A stretch of 64,000 nucleotides of DNA, taken from positions 12,928,687-12,992,686 of the forward strand of contig NW_025062475.1 in the NCBI RefSeq assembly GCF_000002995.4, in the 5' to 3' direction. The position numbers were made by a program, and so were the translations under genes. This document shows positions 13,169 through 64,000 of this stretch, in pieces. How positions within the stretch are numbered: position 1 is the stretch's first letter; every line of letters starts with the position of its first letter. Source of the stretch: Brugia malayi (Eukaryota > Nematoda > Chromadorea > Rhabditida > Onchocercidae). The notes beneath the pieces are model-generated. The model saw only the letters and a list, made by a program, of their open reading frames with translations. It was not told where the DNA came from and made no database searches.

Positions 13169-13430
13169 GGAATGATAAATGTTCAATTTTTTAATCGTTT
13201 TTTAATTATTTATTTCAATTATAATTTTTCAATATGAATAAAAATTATTTAAATAGGAAATGATAAATGTTCAATTTTTAAATCGTTTTTTAATTATTCA
13301 TTTCAATTATAATTTTTCAATATGAATACAAATTATTTAAATAGGAAATGATAAATGTTCAATTTTTAAATCGTTTTTTAATTATTCATTTCAATTATAA
13401 ATTTTCAATATGAATACAAATTATTTAAAT
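13169..13430. repeat. 87-bp minisatellite, three copies
   Basis: Three head-to-tail units begin at 13169, 13256 and 13343, each with GGAAATGATAAATGTTCAAT (first copy one base different), TCGTTTTTTAATTATT and TTTTTCAATATGAATA landmarks. The spacing is 87 bp each time, with only a few base differences. Confidence 0.93.
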
Positions 13431-16243
13431 AATTTTTTTTCACCACGAAAATTAAGTAAATCTGAAATTATTACATTTTGAAGTAAAAAATTGAAAAAAA
13501 AAAGTTAAATCAGAATGAACTTAAGATGATATGATCAGTTGATCTGATAGAATTTCAGTTATCAGAACTTAATTATAACAAAAATGATAATAAATGCCAA
13601 TGATTATGATGGATTATGATTTTTTTATAATGATAATAATCGTAATAACCAAACAAAATTTTCAAGCAAACAATAAATATGAAAAATGATTTCAAGAAAT
13701 TCTCACAATTAATTCATTTAAAAAAGAAAGTGCTATTTTTTTTTCTTTTTATTGCAATAAAAATATTATTATGATAGCTCTCAGCCTTTGAAAATTATTT
13801 ATAACATTTTGTTTACCGAAATAAATATCATAATTTATTTATAATTAATGAATAACTTGTTTATAATTAATCAATAACTTATTTATAAATAATAAGTAAT
13901 TGAAATTTGCATATTTTTTCCCCTTACTTCTTTAGCGTAATCTCATTCTAACTTAAATAAAAATTTAATTGCATTAAATTATTTTATGCTATTCATTTAA
14001 TTCATATTCCATATATTATCATACGAAACTGTAAGTAAAATTTTATTTAAAATGAATTTATATTTGAAAGTAATTTTGTTTCGAATTTACTTTTTATTTA
14101 AAACAGTAAAGTTAATTAGTGGTATTACTATGATACTTAAAGTTTTATTATTCGTTTTTTAGTTTATTTTAATTTCTGTTGTATTTGATGATAATTTTCG
14201 TTTTTCTTTATTGTATTTTTTTTTTTTTTTTGTCTGTAATTTATTTCATTTCAACAAATAAAAAAGAAAAACCATATTTTATAATTTTCATTTCAATTTA
14301 ATAAAAATTGCATTTTGAAAGAATATTTTTCCATATCTTATTTATACCTTTTAAATTTAAATTTAATGGATGAAATTTGCAAATTTGTTTACAAATTTAA
14401 CAATTATGGCGTATTTAAATTCTTCATTTCCAAAATAAGAATTACATTTAAAATTAACTTTAAAATTAACATTTAAAATTTATTTTTCTATTTTTATCAT
14501 TCATATTTGTAATCACTGAAATTATTGAAATTAAATTCAGATAAATATAAGTGAATAAATTACTTTGTTTTTTATTATTGATTAATTTCAAATATTTTCC
14601 TCTAATTAATCAAATAAATGAATAAGTTTGAGATTGAATTTCTCATTCAAAATTGTTGAAAGTCGAGAAATACAAAAATAAAAATAATAATTAAAAAAAT
14701 TGATTAACAAACTTTTGAATATTTTACTTAAAAAATGTTTTATCACTTAAACAAATTAATAAAAATAAACTATCTTTTATTATAAATACCTCATCAGCAT
14801 AAGATAATTTGAATAAATCAAATTATTTTCTAGAAAAATTAATATATTCAAGTTAACTAATTAAAAAAAAAAAAAAAAACAACAAAATAAAATTTCAATT
14901 ATATTGTTTATTAAATAATTTGTTTGTTTACATTTTTCTTTTTTTCTAATCCAAAAAAGGAAAAACAATAGTTCAGATAGATGAATTCATTTTTCGGAAA
15001 TAATAAACAATTTGAAACTGTTTGCTTAACTTTATTATAAATTTCAATCTTTTCAATGATATTTTAAATTTTAATAATTTAAATTCTATAATTTAAATTT
15101 AAATTCTTTTTAAAAACAACAAAAAATTAATTTATCTAAAATGCAAGCAGTATTTTTTTTGATTCGCTGAATCTTTACTGCTTACTTTGAACCGTAATAT
15201 TATAATAACAGTTCAAAAAAAAAGAATAAATAATTAATTAATTAAAAAAATTAAAAAGCTAAATGAAAATAAATAATTTAAAAATTGGCTTAAAAATATA
15301 AAATGAAAAAAAAAAAAGTATGCAAAATTATTTATTAATTAAATCCTTTCTATTTTTAAAATTATTTTCTCTTTTAGATGATGGTTGAGGTCCTTGAACC
15401 GGATTCATTTTCTGGATAGCCTTGAAAAATATTTGTTCAATGAAAAATAGAATTTCCATTTTGTAAAGAGAAAAGAAAAAAAATGGAAAAATCATTTTCA
15501 ATTAAAATTAATAATTTGAAATAATACTCGATTTGAATATACAATTTGAAAAATAAACAATAAATTTTTTCTTTCTGAAAGAGAAAAATTCTATTTGTAT
15601 CAAATAATAGCATTTTTTTTTTTTTTTCAAAAAAGTAAGCAATAATATTTATTTGATGATTGTTACTTTTTAATTTTATTTAATTTATGTTATTCCTATT
15701 TAATTATTATAAAAACAAAAATTTATAATTTTTAATTTTAATTTTTGTAAGTTAAATGAAAATTTGTTTTTGTTTCCGTTTTTATATTTATATTTATTAT
15801 TTTGTTTTTTAATGAAATTTAATTTATATTTGTTATTTTAATGGAAAATAATAAATAACTTTAAAAATAAAAAGAAAAACTTTTTGGTTTTATTATGATA
15901 TAATTGAATAATTAATTATTATATTCTAATGCAATGATTTCAATTTTTGAAATTAAAAAAAAAAAAAAAAAAAAAAACAAATATTTTGTTGGCATTAGAC
16001 AGTTACACATTTAATAAAAATTGCAGATAAATGACGAGAATTCTGGATGAATTTCATTAGTTTTTGTGATAAAAAATTGACAAAGTTACATTTGACTAAT
16101 TGATTGACCTAATTTGAAATAATTATCAAAAATTGCAAATTACAAAAATATTTTACTTTTTTTTTTTTTTTTTTTATTGATGATAAGGATGTATTGTGGT
16201 TGGAAAATAATTACAAATTGTATCTATTAAGATTGATAATTTA

Positions 16244-16527
16244 TCAGGACTGATGATCTATAGAGAATTAAAATCTATCAAGAGTGATGATCTATAGAAA
16301 CTTAAAATCTATCAAGAGTAATAATCTATCGGGACTTAAAATCAATCAAGACTGATAATCTATCGAGACTGATAATCCATAGAGACTTAAAACCTATCGA
16401 GGCTGATAATCCATAGAGACTTAAAATCTATCGAGGCTGATAATCCATAGAGACTTAAAATCTATCGAGGCTGATAATCCATAGAAACTTAAAATCAATC
16501 AAGACTGATAATCTATCGAGACTGAAA
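16244..16527. repeat. about 36-bp minisatellite
   Basis: Imperfect tandem units built on GACTGATAATC, CATAGAGACTTAAAATC and TATCGAGG. The central four units (about 16355-16490) are nearly identical at about 36 bp; the outer units are more diverged, which suggests expansion from the middle. Confidence 0.88.
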
Positions 16528-19480
16528 GTTTTAATTTCTATTCTTTACAGTTTTTTTTTTTTTTTTAAAAAAAACTCCTTATCATATATTGTATGCTTTA
16601 CATTCGAAATATTTTAAAATAAAAATATTTTAGCATTCTAAAAATTAAAAAATGTCCAATTTTAGCATTATTGATTGATTGATTTTTTAATACTATTGAT
16701 TTTTTAATATTATTGATTAAATTCACTGATAAATAAACTGATAAGTAACAATGATTCAGATCAGCGATATTTCTGCACTCTTTAACAATACTTTATTTAT
16801 TTTTTTTTTAAAAAAAATATATCACTCAATGAAAGATACATATCAAATTAGAATAGAATTCAAGTTTGAACAATGAATTTTTAAATATATTTTATAACAG
16901 GTAATATTTATGCAAATTTGAATAATGAATTTATTCAAATAATTGATGCAAAATGCTAATACCAATAAATGAGAATAAATTTTCATATCAAAAATGAGTG
17001 AAAAAAAAAAGAGCAATTTAAATTGACTTTGTTTTGAATTTTTAATTTTAAACAATTTTTATTACAAATTTAAAAAATAGTGAAAATGAAAAAAAAAAAA
17101 AAAATTCCATTTAAACTTGTATTTTTCTACTTGTATTATAAAAAATTTTCTTTCTATGCAAATATGCAACAAAAAAGAAAACAAATTAAATTTGCATAGA
17201 TTTTATCTTTAAAATATTTAACACAAAATTTTCTAATCAATTCTTATTTTATATTTTAAATTTAACCAAAAAAAAAAAAAAAAAAAAAAAAAAAGATTAA
17301 AATTCACATACATTCATAATTTAGTCGTTTCTTATTTTTGCATTAATTGGAATAATATCGTTTTTCTGGAGCAAATTTTACGATAGTAATTTAAAATTAA
17401 GGACAAAAAAAAAAAATTAAACTCCATTTTCAAATATTTTTTTATTTTTAGTTTTTTTTTTTTTTTTTGCTCTGATATGGTCCGAAAGATTCTTTACAAT
17501 CATTTCCTTATCGATGTTTTATCGTTGAATTCAGGAAATTTCATCGTTTTTCTTTTTCTTCCATTTTGTTTTTTGTCATCAATAATTATCATAATGTCAT
17601 ACCATTTTTGTTAATTTTGTTTCTTCGTTTTTTTTTTTTTTTTTTTGAAAACAAATTTTATTTGAAAAAAAAATTTGATACAAATTGTTAATTATAATTA
17701 AATCAATTAAAATTAACAATTCATTCATTCATTCATTCGTTTTTTCTTTCTTTTTTGTTGCATTGTTTGAAAGAATGAAAGTTTTTGTGGAAAAACAAAA
17801 AAATTTCCTTTTTTTATTTTTTGAATTTTTCAATTGTTTGCAAATTTTTTTTGATTAATATTTTTTGATTAATGCAATTTATTTTATTCAATTATTAATT
17901 AATTTCGTGTTTATTACTTCAAAATTTCGCTCATTTTTTTTGCATATTGAGCTTAATTTTTTTTTTTTATCGACAAAATAAAATAAAATAAAATTTTCTT
18001 TTTTTTTTTTTTTTTGTGATGTTTATATATAATTAAAATAATGCATCATTTATGATCTAAAAAAATCAAAAAATCAAAAAATTTAAAATAAAAGAAATGT
18101 TTAGTGGATTGTCTATAATAATCATAATTTTACGTAATTTTTAAGTGATATCGAAATGTAGTGATAACGATAATAATAATAAAAAAAATAATAGTTATAA
18201 CAATAATAAGTAATAATGAGTAATACTAATAATGATAATATCAAAAATAATAATAATAAATAATGATAATAAAATAACTGAATAAATCAACAATTAATTT
18301 ATTGTATTTTAAATTTGTTTGTTTTTTTCTTTCTGCTAAACAAAAAAACAACATTCCAACAACAATGATAACATTCAATTAAATGTTTTTTTTTTTTTAA
18401 AAAAAAAGGTAAGCGATATGAATGTATTTGTGTGGTATGAAATGAAAGAGAAAAATATTTAAAATCAAATCATTTAAAAAAATCATTTAAAATTAAATTT
18501 AAAATTTAAGAACACAATAAAACGAACAATTCTATTAATCTAAAAATATGCTTCAAAAAGAAAGAAAGAAAAAAAAAAAGGTCACAGATGAATGAGTAAA
18601 AGGTTATGGTAAACAATAAAATCTTTTACAGTATCAGCAACAAAAATCAACAAAATGATCCAATGGTAAATTCAACAACAACAACAACAATTGCTATTAT
18701 TTTAAAATTTTTTTTTTTTTCAAACATTTTTTGATAAGTTTATAAAATGTTAATCAAATCATTCATATCAGAAATGATTATTGTTTTTTTTTTTTTTTTT
18801 TACCTAATGAAATTATTATTTTACGTTGTTCTAATTTTGGTCATTTCTGTCATTAATTTTTCTTTTTTATCTTTGTTTTGTTATCATAATTTCAAATAAA
18901 ATAAAATTATTCTTATCAATAATTTTGATATTATCATATTTATTCGTGTAATAATTAATATTAATGGCAATGATAGATGTTGTTATTCTTCTCTTTGTTG
19001 TTGTTATTGTTGTTGAAACTGTTGTTGCTCAAATTATTAATGTTTTGTTGTTGTTGTTGTTGTTGCTGTTACTCCTATTAATAGTAAAAATAGCAGCAGT
19101 GATTGTTATTGTTGATACATGATATTAATTATTAATGTTCTTTGTTATTGTTGTCGTTATTATTACTATTATTGTTACCATTACTACTACTTAACCATCA
19201 TCATTATTACTTATTACTAATAAAAGTAGTAATATTATTACTTATTATTAATAAAAGTCAATCTTAACAATAGCGACAGTAATAGTAACTGTCATTGATA
19301 TTTATGGTAGTAAACAATGATACAACGATAATAAAAGTTCAGCCATTCATTTTGCATTTTTAATTTAATATTCATTTCACAAGATGAATAGTAGAATTGA
19401 AGAAGTATAGAATTGATTTAAAATTATGGATAAAATTAAATGATGAGATGAATGAATGAATGGAAGAGATGTGATAGGCG

Positions 19481-20095
19481 GGATCATCATGGTGACAAGA
19501 ACACCTTTTTCATACTTCTTTCGTCCTCGGTGTCCATTTGTCAAAACGTCCTTGGAGGAGGAGAAAGAGGTAAATGAAAGCGGAAGAAGAGAAGGTTTAA
19601 TGATTAGTTGGTTGCTTAGTTAGTTGGTTGGTTGGTTGGTTGGTTCATTGGTTCATTGGTTCGTTGGTTGGTTGATTTTTACATTCGGTTAATTCGACTT
19701 CTAAAAAGACGACATTTCATCGGAAGACGATAGAGCGAGAAAAAAAAAAAAAAAGAAGGAATTAAAAAAGGCGATAGTACTGCTCACCAAATATATATTT
19801 CTCTATCTTTCACTATTACTACTACTAATTTTTTTTTTTACTATCATTTAAATATTTAAAAATCAGTGATCAATGATTATGATAGTGATAATGATAGTAT
19901 ATTAAATTACTTTCTTGTTTTTACTATCACTATTACTTTCAAAAAAATATTACTATTACTATTAATATTAATATTACTATTATTATTATTGTTATTGTAT
20001 GATTGTATTATTACAGTTACTATTATTCACTATAATTGCTACTTTTCCTCTGTGGTAATTGGCCCAATTTAATCGGTCATTTATTTGTTTATCAT
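19481..20095 (+). promoter_or_regulatory. putative distal promoter / 5' UTR of the mua-3-like gene
   Basis: From about 19481 the base composition changes to a less AT-rich, more complex stretch (ATCATGGTGACAAGAACACC, TCGTCCTCGGTGTCCATTTG, GGAGGAGGAG) just upstream of exon 1. A (GGTT)n-like tract follows at 19607-19673. A GAG|GTAAAT donor-like site near 19568 could end a 5' UTR exon. Promoter status is inference; part of it is echoed upstream of the internal first exon at 42970. Confidence 0.45.
19607..19673. repeat. (GGTT)n-like tract
   Basis: Repeated TTGG/GGTT tetranucleotides with CATT and CGTT variants, lying between the putative distal promoter block and mua-3 exon 1. Confidence 0.9.
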
Positions 20096-63654
<43,559 letters not shown>

Positions 63655-64000
63655 GTAAGTTTCTTTTTTTTTAAAATAAATTTTCTTCAAAAATTTAGAT
63701 ATTTAAAAAAAAAAAAAAAAATGAAAAATGCCTGAATTATTCATAAATTTCCATTAATCATAATGTGAAATTAACATGAATTGTTTAAAATTTGATATAT
63801 TTTATTTAAAATAAAATTTGAAATGAGAAATGATTTAAAAGGTAAAAAATGTATTTTTGTTTAACAAATTCATAGAAAGAAAAAATTAATGTTATTATCA
63901 TATATGCTTGCAGTGTAATATAATTTAATTAATAATTATAAGTAATAGAATTTCATTAATTAACTGATAGTTCAGAGCAATGGTAGCAATAATTTTGATA

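Larger units (their letters stand above)
6721..19480. other. intergenic region without a supportable gene
   Basis: Between the rpb-3 3' end and the putative mua-3 promoter I find no ORF with protein-like composition; the longest frames are poly-Lys, poly-Phe or poly-Ile translations of homopolymers. I recognised no tRNA, rRNA, snRNA or spliced-leader gene. Content: many A/T runs, GA/CT microsatellites (7666-7689, 7979-8018, 12247-12282), (GTT)n near 18985-19070, an 87-bp minisatellite, a 36-bp minisatellite, and copy A of a 1.85-kb duplication. A small patch at 15378-15430 is less simple than its surroundings but gives no protein match I know. Confidence 0.6.

Noticed and set aside
63900..63935. 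Possible further mua-3 exon after GCTTGCAG at 63906-63913
   Set aside because: The sequence after the acceptor runs into a stop at once in the required frame and has no EGF cysteines.

Overview
The window looks like a strongly AT-rich nuclear contig from a nematode. The three protein genes match animal or nematode families, introns are GT..AG with short T-rich acceptors (usually TTTTTAG), one gene start sits 10 bases behind a T-rich acceptor as in trans-spliced genes, and the largest gene has the LDLa/EGF/vWA layout of the nematode protein MUA-3. The very AT-rich long introns, full of A/T homopolymers, would fit a parasitic clade III (Spirurina/filarial-like) worm, but that placement is inference. 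All exon models here were made by hand from reading frame, splice sites and family knowledge.

Layout. (1) 335-3485, minus strand: a LENG8-like SAC3-domain gene in six coding exons, cut at its 3' end by the left edge. (2) 3486-4410: divergent promoter interval. (3) 4411-6469, plus: a complete five-exon gene for RNA polymerase II subunit RPB3, 275 residues. (4) 6720 to about 19480: intergenic DNA with no gene I can support, holding microsatellites, two minisatellites and copy A of a 1.85-kb duplicated segment. (5) 20096-63654, plus, open at the right edge: a mua-3-like gene in 44 recognisable coding exons (about 2690 residues in the window). It encodes a signal peptide, five LDLa modules, about 18 EGF-like modules, one vWA domain with an intact MIDAS, then about 26 more EGF modules. 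The SEA, transmembrane and cytoplasmic parts expected of this family must lie to the right.

The most interesting points are in the mua-3 locus. Its first intron is 13.9 kb and carries copy B of the 1.85-kb segment, almost identical to copy A and flanked by a perfect direct repeat of at least 63 bp (about 73 bp with its T-run), which looks like a recent templated insertion. In intron 11 there is a second signal-peptide exon (42970-43039). It has an in-frame stop directly before its ATG, a phase-1 donor that fits exon 12, and an upstream island unusually rich in G/C with a 12-G run. This predicts an internal promoter making a secreted or membrane isoform without the LDLa modules. The two putative promoters share a 21-base block (15 of 21 identical). 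Many EGF exons are exact one-module cassettes of 150 or 153 bases in phase 1-1, and 6 of 43 acceptors are of the rare AAG type.

Functionally, RPB3 (transcription) and LENG8 (SAC3/TREX-2-like mRNA handling) are housekeeping nuclear genes sharing a divergent promoter. MUA-3 is a hypodermal fibrous-organelle receptor tying the epidermis to the cuticle, with no evident link to its neighbours.
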